Source of the DNA: Penium margaritaceum
Taxonomy: Eukaryota; Streptophyta; Zygnematophyceae; Desmidiales; Peniaceae
DNA: 64,000 nt
NCBI GenBank assembly: GCA_023375785.1
Contig: SZWC01004865.1
Span: 11,198 to 75,197 of the forward strand
Reading direction: 5' to 3'
In this document: in pieces, positions 43,458 to 53,283 of the stretch
Position numbering within the stretch: position 1 is the stretch's first letter
Layout of the letters: every line of letters begins with the position of its first letter
Notes under the pieces: model-generated
Database searches by the model: none
Told to the model about the DNA's origin: nothing
The model's input: only the letters and a program-made list of their open reading frames with translations
Program-made: the position numbers and the translations under genes

Positions 43458-44205
43458 GCCGATCCATCAACCGGTGCCTGTGTCAAAACGCTTCCCCGCT
43501 CTCTGCTACCTCCCGCTATGGCGCGGCAGTTTTGGTGGCATCTTGTCGCTCTGCTGCAATCCTTCCAACCTTGCCCGCTCCGGTGAGTCATCAACTGGAC
43601 GGCTCTCCAAGGATTCCTCCCGCTCCGGTGAACCATGAACCGGACGGGCGATGCGTCCGGAGGATTTTTCTCCGATGCCCGACACGAGCTCTGCCCATAG
43701 TACGCGCTTTGGCACCCGCGGTGCCTCCTTCAAAGGATCATTCCGCCGGATCTCCAACGTAACTGCATCATCGTCGGAGTCCTCCACGTCAGCTGCTGCA
43801 CCTGCTGCACCGCCGCGCTCCGACGCCATATCATCGACCTCCACGTCCTCCGGTTCCTCCTCATAGTCAAGGAGCTGGAATCACTCCCTCTGTTTTGGAG
43901 TGTTCATGACGCTCATGTCGTTAATGCTGCTGTTGAAGCTCAGCTGCTCGTCGAACTCAACGTCACAGCTGGAGATGATCTCTTGCGTCCGCGGGTCCTA
44001 GAGCCGATACGGTTTTTGCGTGCTCTCGTAGCTGAGGAGCATTTGCCTGCGGTTCCAGCTTTCTGTCGCGTCGTTGTGCCACCTGCAACATCGCATGCGC
44101 CTTGCACCCGAACACCTTCAGGTGCGCCACGATTTGCTTGCGCCTGCTCCAAACCTCTTGCGGCGTCTTCCTGCCGTCCTTACCCTTTAGCACCGCTGTT
44201 GGGGT
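43458..44205 (-). pseudogene. pol: Integrase tail and linker of F1
   Basis: The frame near 44205-43963 reads TPTAVLKGK, then TPQEVWSRRK, HLKVFGCKAHAM, the integrase C-terminal region. An acidic and Pro/Asp-rich linker follows, with repeats of the PVDDSPE type (43580-43840). The integrase core and everything upstream are missing. Confidence 0.75.
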
Positions 44206-45207
44206 TTTCAAAAGGAATCCGCGTGGTGCGGTCCTGACGTTGGTCTGATAGACTCTATTGGTTCACGTCTACTGTTTTGGGCGAATCTGAGACTGAGCGT
44301 GAGCTTTCTGGTCGCCTCACGCTATGTGAGTAGGATTCTTAGAGACAGACAACTTTGCGAAGGGAATAACGTCATTTTGCGTTTGTTGTTGAGCATGAAC
44401 TTGATCACAACATTTATAGGGCTAGTCATGAGCTCTCCAACGTACCAAAATGTGCGCAATTTGGCCAAGCGTAGCCCAAGTTCCGCTTGCCGAAGCGCAG
44501 GTTTCACCCACCACAGAAGCCTGACACCGCCACTCGCCTTCCTTTACGTGCGCTTCGCACGTAAAGGAAGGATGGCGTCTTCCTTTACGTGCGAAGCGCC
44601 TTTCCCGAGGCGCATATCCCATTGCACATGGTGTGGGGATCCCCTGCACTTTTTCCACGCACCCTACCCACTTTTGGGTCGCATTTGGTGATGGGGTGTG
44701 ACGAGGTTAAAAAACCTGTCCGCGGACCTGTAGTCAAAATTTTGACCAAGTCCCCGAGTAACAAAATGTACTACTGAGTTTCGGACACCGAGCCAGGTTT
44801 TTGGCCAAGTCCCTCAGTGACAACCTGCACTTCTCGATCCGGTGGAGGATCCGCCGGATCAGGTGGATCGTCCACCGGATGCCCCGGCAGGCCTATCGGA
44901 GCAATTTCTCCAGATGTTGTTACTCGATCCGGTCGATTATCGACCGGATATCGAGTCGCAGCCGGCTCCCAGAGTCGCTGCGCACACGCCAACTTTGGAA
45001 GGCCATATCTCCCTCGATACTTATCTGATTCCGACAAAACAACTTCCACCGGATTCAACAACTCGTCAAATTTACGGGGCATTCATCCATTTCAGGATTC
45101 GAGCAATAATTGAGTTGCCAGATCTGCCGGCTCGGAGTTTCCACTTTCTGGCGGCTCGTCAGCGCCTCCCGGCGCCGCACTTGGGCATATGGAGGGGCAA
45201 TTTTTCA
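44206..45207 (-). repeat. 3' LTR of F2
   Basis: About 1002 bp. On the minus strand it starts TGAAAAATTGCCCC after the polypurine tract GGTGGAAGGAGGAG. A TATA element (CTATAAA, minus) is at 44413-44419. It contains hairpin arms at 44838-44852/44865-44879 and a near-perfect palindrome centred at 44938. Confidence 0.83.
44537..44571. repeat. 35-bp foldback in the F2 3' LTR
   Basis: A perfect inverted repeat with 16-base arms (CCTTCCTTTACGTGCG and its complement) around a 3-base loop. Part of the arm recurs at 44580-44597. The 5' LTR of F2 has only one copy of the arm sequence here, so this is a local inverted duplication acquired after the LTRs separated. Confidence 0.85.
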
Positions 45208-45253
45208 AAATTCTCCTCCTTCCACCTGCCATGCCCGCTGCTCCTTCTTGCTC

Positions 45254-46890
45254 TCACGCATCTTCCGGTGCACCCTCCAGCCCATCATAGTTGGTAATCC
45301 CATGTCCGGCCACGCTCATCGCGTGTCGGTCCACGGGTTGCACTTTGGTCAAGCAATCCGCAAGCATGTTGTGCGTGTTGCAGTGCTGCAGCACCACCTG
45401 CCCCTTCTTGACCATGTTCCGTGCGTAGTGATAACGCACGTCGATGTGCTTTGTCCTCCTGTGCTGCGTCGGGTTGTTGGTCAGCGAGATGGAGCCGGTG
45501 TTGTCCTCTTGCACCACTGTAGGCTCCAGTTGCAGCACGCCTAGCTCCCAGAGCAACCTGCGGAGCCACACCGCCTCCTTCAATGCCTCGGCCAGTGTAA
45601 TGTACTCAGCTTCCACTGTGGAGGTGGCGACGCAGTCCTGCTTTGTGCTACACCACGAGACTGCTGCACCAGCGAGGAAGAGCACATAGTTGGATGTGGA
45701 CTTCCGCTTGTCCACATCCCGAGCATAGTCTGCATCCGTGTAGCAGACCAGACGCAAAGGGTCCACCCACCCTTTGCCATCGAACCTCAGGCGCGTGTGT
45801 TGCGTCGCCTGCAGGTACCAAAGCATGCGCTTGACCGCCTGCCAGTGTAGTGGCCCTAGATCGGCCACATACCTGCTTACTTGGCCCTTAGCGTAGGCCA
45901 AGTCTGGTCGAGTCGTAACCATGGCATACATGAGGCTGCCCACCGTCGATTTGTAAGGCACCCCTACCATATCCTCTCGTTCTTCTTTTGTTTGCGGCGC
46001 CATTGCCGCCCTTAGTTCACAGGTCGTGGAGACCGGACTCCACACTGGTTTGCAGTCCTCCATGCTGTACCGGTTCAGCACCTCGGCCACGTATTTGGCC
46101 TGACCCAACTCAAGCATGCGCGTCCTCCAGTTCTGCGTAATACTCACCCCGAGATAGAACTCCAGCTCTCCCATGTCCGACATCTGGAACCTGCTGCTCT
46201 CCTGCTCTTTCAGCTGTTGTAAGCTCGGCAGGTCTGAGGAGCACAAGATCAGATCGTCCACGTATAGTGCGACAATCTAATGGAGCTTCTTGTTGCACCG
46301 CACGTACACGTTGTGATTCGTCTCACAGCGCTTGAAGCCGAGTTGTTCCATGAAGCTGTTCATCTGTTGGTACAAGCATCGGGGCGATTGTTATAGCCCA
46401 TACAAGGACTTCCGCAGCTTACACACCTTGCCCTCCGGTGCCTCCACCCCCTCTCGCACCATGTAGATTTCTTTGTCGATGATGCCATTGAGGAAGGCCG
46501 TCTTTACGTTCATCTGGTGGAGCTCCATATCCTTCGCGGCTGCCACCGCAAGGATCGCTCGGATGCTTGTGAATTTGGCGATGGGGGCGAACGTCTCGTC
46601 GTAGTGTTCACCCTTACTCTGTGCGTACCCCTTTGCCACGAGCCGCGCCTTGTACTTGTCAACCACACCTTGTTCGTGAACTTGGTCTTGAAGACCCACT
46701 TGGAGCCGATGACCTTGGCATCTTTCGGCCTGTCAACCAGCTGCCACATGTTGTTTTCTGCAATGGACGCCAACTCCAACTTGATGGCGGCATCCCACTG
46801 CTTCCCCTCGGGCCGTGCAAGCGCCTCTTGCACGGTCGTTGGCTCCGTTGATGCAGCCAGTATGCACCGCGTCATGCCGATCCATTGACC
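45254..46890 (-). pseudogene. pol: Reverse transcriptase and RNase H of F2
   Basis: The N-terminal part of reverse transcriptase (TVQEALARPEGKQWDAA, VIGSKWVFKTKF) loses frame near 46675. The neighbouring frame (46699-46391) continues DKYKARLVAKGY, HYDETFAPIAKF and TAFLNGIIDKEIY, stopping after KSLYGL. The 335-codon frame 46261-45254 starts at the active site (ALYVDDLILCSS, both Asp intact) and runs through VGSLMYAMVTTRPDLAYAKG, RNase H (CYTDADYARD, SWCSTKQDCV, STVEAEYITLAEAL, EDNTGSISLTNNP, TKHIDVRYHY) to its natural C-terminus. This is the most complete reverse transcriptase/RNase H block in the window. Confidence 0.9.
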
Positions 46891-47760
46891 GATTCCTGCA
46901 TCGAAACGCTTCCCCGCTCTCCGCTGCCTCACGCTGCAGTGCACCAGTCTTGGCGGCGTCTCCTTGCTATGTTGCGATCCTTCCAACTCAGCCCACTCCG
47001 GTGAATCATCAACCGGATGGCTTCCCGAGGATTCCTCCCGCTCCAGTGAACCATCAACCGGACGGGCAGCGCGTCTGGAGGATTTTTCTCCGACGCCCAA
47101 CGCGAACTCCGCCGGGAGTGCGCGCTTCGGCACCCGCTGTGCCTCCTTTGATGGATAATTCCACTGGATCTCCAGCCCAGCTGCATCGTCATCGGAGTCC
47201 TCCGTGACGGGTGATGCACCTGCTACACCGCCACGCTCCGACACCGCATCATCGACCTCCGCGTCCGCCGGCTCCTCCTCGTAGTCAAGGAGTTGGAACC
47301 ACTCCCCCTGTTTTGGAGTGTTCCCGACGCTCATGTCGTAGCAGCTGCTGTTGATGCACTGTTGCTCGTCAAACTTGACGTCACGGCTCCGGATGATCTC
47401 TTGCGTGCGCGGGTCCCAGAGTCGGTACGCCTTTTGCACACCCTCGTAGCCAAGGAACAAGTACAACTTCACCCACGGTTCCATCTTGCTGTCGCGTTGT
47501 TGCGCCACCTGTACCATCGCGTGCGCCTTGCACCCAAACAGCTTCAGGTGCGCCACGTTTGGCTTGCGCCTGCTCCAAACCTCCTACAGCGTCTTCCAGA
47601 CGCCCTTGCCTTTCAACACCGCTTTTGGGGTGACGGTGATGGTGTACCTCGATGTACGCACAGCCTCCGCCCAGAACCCTCGCGGCAACCCTGCATCCAC
47701 AAGCATGGTCCGCACCATGTTGAGCAGCGTCTGGTTCACCCGCTCCGCCACTCCGTTGGA
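46891..47760 (-). pseudogene. pol: Integrase tail and linker of F2
   Basis: After a TAG at the Gln of the PQSNG motif (47761 boundary), the sequence continues in frame with NGVAERVNQT (catalytic Glu retained), a second TAG in KTL*EVWSRRK (Gln in F1), and then a long frame from 47556: HLKLFGCKAHAM, LFLGYEGVQKAYRLWD, RSRDVKFDE. The linker is acidic and carries repeats of the PVDGSLE/PVDDSPE type whose DNA resembles the hairpins in the F LTR. Confidence 0.83.
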
Positions 47761-49512
47761 CTATGCCCAGTACGACGTAGTGGGTTCCCACTTGATGCAC
47801 TGCTGCTTCATCCACCCGCTACAGTCCACGTGCAATCCGCCATTGTCGCTCCGTAGCGCTTTGACCTTCCGGCCAGTCTGCCTCTCCACCGTTGCAATGT
47901 ACTCCTTCAGACGGTCCAGGACCTCGCCTTTCCGCTTCATGAAGTACACGTAGAGCTTCCTGCGGTAGTCGTCAATGAAAGTGAAGAAGTGTCTCAAGCC
48001 GCCGTTTGATGGCGTTTTGAACGGTCCGCACACGTAACTGTGCATGACCTCCAGCAGGTCCTTTGCACGAGCCTTGTTCTCGTTGAACGGCTTGCACCTC
48101 GCCTTGCCCAAAATGCAAGGCTCGCACTTTTTGTGCGCTGCTGCATCTGCTGCCGTGTGTGCACTGTCGATGATGAGGCCGCGTACCATGTCGTGCTTCG
48201 CCATCTCCTTAACGGTTGCAGGCGGAGAATGCCCCAACCGTCGGTGCCAAAGCTCCAGATCAGCGCTTCCTCCTTTTGCCATGTTGACGACGCGCTCCTC
48301 CGAGTCTGCTGCATCCGATACCGCGGGGACCACCTTGGTCTCCACTATGTAGAGACCGCCCTCACGCTTCGCCTCCAGCACGACCTTGCCGTCGCCGTCG
48401 ATGCGCACCACTGTGCCTTTCCTGCGGAAGAGCACCTCATACACCTTGTCCATCAAGCAACTGACACTCAAAATTTCAGCCAGGCCGGGGACGTGCTGCA
48501 CATCATGGATTGTGCACAACTCCTTCTTACGGCCTACCACGACTTCCACCTCCACGTCTTCTTGGCCGGCCGCTGCCTCGACTTTGTCGTTCGCGACCAC
48601 CATTGACTTGGAGGACTTCTCGTAGGTGACAAACCCCACCTTCTCGACTTGGGTGTGCTCCTCGGCCCCGGAATCCAGGCACCGCCTGTTGTCTTTCTTG
48701 AGGAAGTGGTTCTTTTTGCCGTTGAGGAGCGACCTGCCCTTGTTGTTTCTGCCGCCGATCTTCACCTCCTCCGCGCACTCACGGGCCGAATGGCCCTCCT
48801 TGCCGCAGTTGCGGTACGCACCTTTCTTGGAGCCCTTCTTGTCGTCGCCCTTTCCGCCACTTCCCCGGCCCCCGCTTCCGCCACCACGCGATTTGGTGAC
48901 AAGGGCCGATGAGGAAGACGAGGACTCCCCGCAGCTCCAGCGCTGTGCCTCGTTGCGGATGTACTCTGCGACCGCGCCATAGTTGAGCTTGTCCTCCGAC
49001 CATCCTCCAAGGACGGTGATGAGTGGACCCCAACTGTCAGGTAGGGCCATGAGGAGAGCCATCGCCTACAGCTACATGTTGATCTTCCACCCCACGTCGT
49101 TACATTGTGAGGTGAACGACTCGATCTACTGCATGGCGGAGATGACATCATCTCCCTCCTCGATTCTCACCGTGAGGAGCCGCTTCATCACGAAGATTTT
49201 GTTCGCGAGCGACTTAGATTGGTGGATAGTGCAGAACTTTTGCCAAGCTTTGGCTGCCAGCTTGCAGCCTTGGAAGAAGCCCCACTGCGACTCGGCTGTC
49301 CCAGACACCAGGAGCATGAGCGCCTCCGTGTTCTTCTTTTTGAAGGCCTGCTTCTCCGCGTCCGTAGAAGTCGCCTCTGTGAGCACCTCCTTTCCCAACA
49401 TGACATCCAGCAGCCCCTTATGTGGGAGGTGCAGTTCAAACTACCACCTCCATAGCCCGAAGCCCGGGCCGCCCGCATACTTCTAAATGGGCTGCGTCTC
49501 CTTCTGCACCAT
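47761..49512 (-). pseudogene. gag-pol: gag, protease and integrase core of F2
   Basis: gag starts at the ATG at 49512 (MVQKETQPI) and has TAG codons at two early positions, one at the Gln of the WKWQFE motif seen in C. The UBN2-type gag body follows (FKKKNTEALMLLVSGTAESQ, LLTVRIEEGDDV). The 433-codon frame 49062-47761 carries ALPDSWGPLITVLGGW, a zinc knuckle YRNCGKEGHSAREC (first Cys changed to Tyr), protease CLDSGAEEHT, the gag-pre-integrase domain (LWHRRLGHSPP, CEPCILGK) and the integrase core. The first catalytic Asp is Tyr (HSYVCGP), the second is intact (RSDNGG). The frame ends in TAG. Confidence 0.87.
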
Positions 49513-49615
49513 GTGCGCAGCAGCTACTCCGACAAATTCTCATAACTTCACGGCGACGTCCAAGATGACGATCCCATGCGATGCGGAAGACGTAAACGTT
49601 GGAGGTGTTCACACT

Positions 49616-49633
49616 TGTGGGCCCATAACCCTT
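49616..49633 (-). promoter_or_regulatory. Half-tRNA primer binding site of F2
   Basis: On the minus strand GGGTTATGGGCCCACA follows the LTR end TGACA after two A residues, the same arrangement as in element C. It is complementary to the anticodon arm of plant initiator methionine tRNA. Confidence 0.75.
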
Positions 49634-51376
49634 TGTCAAGAGGAATCTGCGTGGTGTGGTCTTGAAGTTTTTCTGGTCAACTCTACTGGTTTACGTCTTC
49701 CTGTTTTGGGCGAATCTGAGACAGAGCGTGAGCTTTCTGGTCGCCTCATACTATGTGAGCAGGCATTTAGAGACAGTCAATTTTGCGAAGGGAATAACGC
49801 AATCTTGCATTCGTTTTGGAGCATGGACATTATCACAACATTTATAGGGCTAGTCATGATCTTTCCAACGCACTAAACTGTAGGCAATTTGGCCAAGCGT
49901 AGCCCAAGTTACGTTTGCCAAAGCGTTGGTCTCACCCCCCACAGAAGCCTGACGCCGCCACTCGCCGTGGTGCCTTCCTTCACGTGCGAAGCACCTTTCC
50001 CAAGGCGCAGATCCCATTGCACATGGTGTGAGGATCTCCTGCACTGTTTCCATGCTTCCTCCCCACTTTTGGGTCGCGTTTGACGATGGGGTGTGACGAG
50101 GTTCGAAACCTGTCCGCGGACCTTCAGTCAAAATTTCGACGAAATCCCCGAGAAACAAAACGTACTGCTGAGTTTCGGACGTCGAGCCAGGTTTTCGGCC
50201 AAGTCCCTCAGTAGCAACCTGCACTACAGTATGTTCTTTCTGAGTCACTTGGTCTGAGGCTCCGGTCTAGAAAACAACACCGACATAATGGCAACTGCCG
50301 ACCATCCAAGGGAATTTCACCCAAGGATCACGATCACCCCCAAGGAATTAACTATGCCTCTGGTGAGACCTAGCTACCCAGGTGCTTTCACTCAAGGTCT
50401 TAGGGGCTCTCGCCCTCTAAGCCTTCTTCTTCCTTGGTGTGAGAGCCCAACAAATTAAGTCAGCACACTTACACGAGCAAGATTACAACCACCTTAGCAG
50501 TTCATATCAAGCTTAGTCTCAAGCTCACAGCTCAAACAAGAGACATCAAGTGAAGGAGTAGTTGAGACAATGGCAAGTACAAGGCATACATAGCTGAGGA
50601 GTGCCTTTGGCAGCCGAAGTGCGCACGCCTCAGCTAACCTGAAGCGCGCACGCCTCGGCAGATGTCACTCCTTAAATTAAGGAGGTCATCCCTTCAATCA
50701 GGGAAGACATCCCCTGATCCAAGGCACATCTTGCATCTTCCAATCCGACCGTTGGATCAGCCCGAAAATTGGACAGCTAACAGTTTGACACCTGCTCTTT
50801 CCATCCGTACGGTCAGATTGACAATCTGAATATCCATCATCAGAAAACCCAGGGGACTTATCCTTGAACAAGGACAGTGCATGCCTGGTCTGTTGAACAG
50901 GGGACTTGCTCCACATGAGCAGTGCATGCCTGGTCCGTCCACTACTTTCCAGTTCTGTAGACTAGTGGCCAAGGGGCATTCATATAACAACACAGTATCC
51001 GGTGGATGATCCGCCGGATCAGGTGGATCATCCACCGGATGCCTCAGCAGGCCTATCCAAGCAATTTCTCCAGATGGTGTTTTTGTTGCTCGGTCCGGTT
51101 GATTATCGACCGGATTTCGAGTCGCAGCCGACTCCCAGATTCGCTGCACGCACCCCAACCTTGGAAGGCCATATCTCCCTCGATACTTGTCTGATGCCGG
51201 CGAATCAACTTCCACCGGATTTAGCAACTTGTCAATTTTATAGGAAAATCCTCCATGTGAGGATCCAAGTGATCGTCAAGTTGTCAGATCCGCCGACGCG
51301 GAGTTTCCACTTCCTCGTGGCTCGTTGGCGCCTCCCGGCGCCATACTTGGGCATGCGGAGGGGCAATTTTTCAACA
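49634..51376 (-). repeat. 5' LTR of F2, split by a solo LTR
   Basis: The two parts 49634-50231 and 50993-51376 together match the 3' LTR at 44206-45207. A TATA element (minus CTATAAA) is at 49841-49847. Hairpin arms are at 50998-51012 and 51025-51039. Confidence 0.85.
50232..50992 (-). mobile_element. Solo LTR of the C family
   Basis: 761 bp with TG...CA ends, flanked by CAGTA on both sides (50227-50231 and 50993-50997). On the minus strand it follows the C LTR in length and in scattered conserved blocks (start TGTTGTTATATG, then TGCCCC; near the end GGGTGATC, CCTTGG, TCTAGACCG). It lacks the tRNA-like block of element C. It probably arose by recombination between the two LTRs of a full element. 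Confidence 0.8.
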
Positions 51377-52358
51377 AAATGTTCTTCCATAAAAAATCAC
51401 ATGCAGAGAGAGTTAGAAAATGAAATGTTCACATCATGAATGCCTTCCGCGGCACACGACGATTGTCACACACAACGGTGCAAGGTCTGTCCTAAAACCG
51501 GCCTAAAAACACTGTTTTGACCGTAGCTCTACGCAGACAGATCAGAGCTCTACACCGTCTGATTCTAGAGATGCTGAATCTCAAGTCGGATGCTACGTCG
51601 GATCACACGCATAATTCCGGCACCGATTGGTGGACAGACAATGCAAAACATGTAAATGGGGCTCAATAGCCAGTCCACCAAGAAAAATCGAGCGTCTGTA
51701 GAAAAATCGCAAAGCACCCCGGCAAGCACCCATGACGTCGTGACAGCTCTCTAGCAGTTGCTAGTGGGTAGAGCCACCACTCATCGGTGCTCCGACGCCA
51801 GCTGCGTCCGCATCAAGGATAGGCTGCAAATAAGCTACTCAAGAGCCACTCCACCGAGACAACTTTAGCGTCTATAGACAAACTGCAAAGCACCCCGGCA
51901 AGTGCCCAGGACGTCGTGGCAACTCTCTGGCAGCTGCTAGTGGGTGGAGCCACCACTCGTTAGTGCTCTGATGCCAGTTGCGTTTGCATCAAAGATAGGC
52001 TGCGGAAAAACTGCAGAAGATCTGAGACAGTATCCACAACACCAGGGCAGTCGTCGGTCAGCTCCGAGAGGGTAGTCCACCACCTGCCGAAGCGCCGGTG
52101 CCTTCGGGGTCCACATCGGGGATCATGTTGTCGCGCTCTCCTGTAAGGATAATGAGACGATTCTCACGCAACTTGTTTCACTCAAAACGGTGCAGATTTG
52201 AGGATGTTAGAGTTGGGTGAGTGACAGCCATGGATCGGCCGTCGCACTAGGCTAAGTCCTAGGAGAGAACAAGGAAGAGCTCTACGGGGTGGGACTCGCT
52301 ATTCGAGCCCACCCTTCGGCCGGCGAGCGAAGCTCGCCGGCACTTGGTTTTTCCGCGC
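51377..52358 (-). repeat. Diverged LTR-like sequence related to the A/B LTRs
   Basis: Read on the minus strand, 52140-51440 contains in order the blocks known from A and B LTRs: GGTGGACTACC, GAGCTGACCGACGACTG, GGTGGACTGGC, GAGCCCC...GCATGTTTTGCATTG-type, and GGTTTTAGGACAG near 51490. A unit of about 176 bp (51670-51845) is repeated at 51846-52021. No coding sequence is seen. It is probably an LTR of a third A/B-like subfamily, but its ends are not clear. Confidence 0.55.
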
Positions 52359-52879
52359 GCAGAAATACCGCGCGCGGCCCTAATTCCGGCACTAGGCCGG
52401 TTCTCTGTTTGGACACATCCTATGCTAGTTAAAAGTGCCCAGCCTTGACTTCGAGGTCTGATCTAGGTCTTCGAACACAAGCATAAAGCATCAAGTATCA
52501 CAGAAAAGTAAGACTAGACTAGGTCACCTAAGGCTAGTCCAGCAAAAGCCACTGGTAAACAGAGTGGAGCTGAGGCACTGCTGTCGAGAGGGAAGCGAGC
52601 ACAGGAGGGGTCGTGGGGNGCAGAAATACCGCGCGCGGCCCTAATTCCGGCTCTAGGCCGGTTCTCTGTTTGGACACATCCTATGCTAGTTAAAAGTGCC
52701 CAGCCTCGACTTCGAGGTCTGATCTAGGTCTTCGAACACAAGCATAAAGCATCAAGTATCACAGAAAAGTAAGACTAGACTAGGTCACCTAAGGCTAGTC
52801 CAGCAAAAGCCACTGGTAAACAGAGTGGAGCTGAGGCACTGCTGTTGAGAGGGAAGCAAGCACAGAAGGGGTCGTGGGG
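52359..52879. repeat. 260-bp direct duplication flanking a one-base gap (assembly overlap)
   Basis: 52359-52618 and 52620-52879 are the same sequence with about half a dozen differences, separated only by the undetermined base at 52619. The exact abutment suggests an unmerged contig overlap, perhaps of two alleles. Confidence 0.82.
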
Positions 52880-53051
52880 GTAGGTGTGTCCCATGCTCGA
52901 TGCTGACGCACGCGCTCACTGTGCGTCGCCTCCGCTCTCAGAGTCAGCAAGCCCTGCACACTCATGGCCACCGCAGAGCCATACATATATACAGGGAGGA
53001 TTAACATCCTGCCCATCGCTTGTGGCGCGTGGAAGACACACACACCAACAA
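52880..53051 (-). other. LTR-like promoter segment abutting the 3' LTR of G
   Basis: On the minus strand it starts TGTTGGTGTGTG at 53050 and has TATATAT at 52984-52991. It does not match the 5' LTR of G, whereas 53052-53271 does. It is probably part of another LTR inserted into or recombined with the G LTR. Confidence 0.45.
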
Positions 53052-53271
53052 GTGACTGCTAGCGACATGACTGTCAAAGAGGTCTGCTGATAAAGCTGAG
53101 CATGTTGGAGGGAGGAGGCCCTTGCAACTTAAGTGTAGGCCTCAGCGTGCGTCGGCTCCACCAGACAATACGTCGGTAGCATCGCGTCTTGCCTTCAGTC
53201 ATCAGCACGCCAATGTACACAAGCCGGGAGGACCAAACAAAGCATAAATGAGAGATATGTGAAAAGCAACA
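53052..53271 (-). repeat. 3' LTR of G (first 220 bp)
   Basis: It starts (minus) TGTTGCTTTTCAC after GTCATGGGGGAG. It aligns with the 5' LTR start at 61122 and with D's LTR over about 220 bp, then similarity stops at 53051. Confidence 0.78.
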
Positions 53272-53283
53272 CTCCCCCATGAC

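Larger units (their letters stand above)
41314..44205 (-). mobile_element. Element F1: copia retrotransposon, 5'-truncated
   Basis: On the minus strand it keeps the integrase tail, reverse transcriptase, RNase H, polypurine tract and a truncated 3' LTR. Its 5' part ends inside integrase at 44205, exactly where the 3' LTR of the related element F2 starts. Several frame breaks are present. Confidence 0.82.
44206..51376 (-). mobile_element. Element F2: copia retrotransposon with solo LTR in its 5' LTR
   Basis: Minus-strand element with 3' LTR at 44206-45207, coding region 45254-49512, half-tRNA-type primer site at 49616 and 5' LTR at 49634-51376, the last interrupted by a 761-bp solo LTR. Protein domains are closest to those of element C (same gag type, same DSG protease and same primer site). 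The flanks give no clear target duplication. Stops and one frameshift inactivate it, but most domains are readable. Confidence 0.85.
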
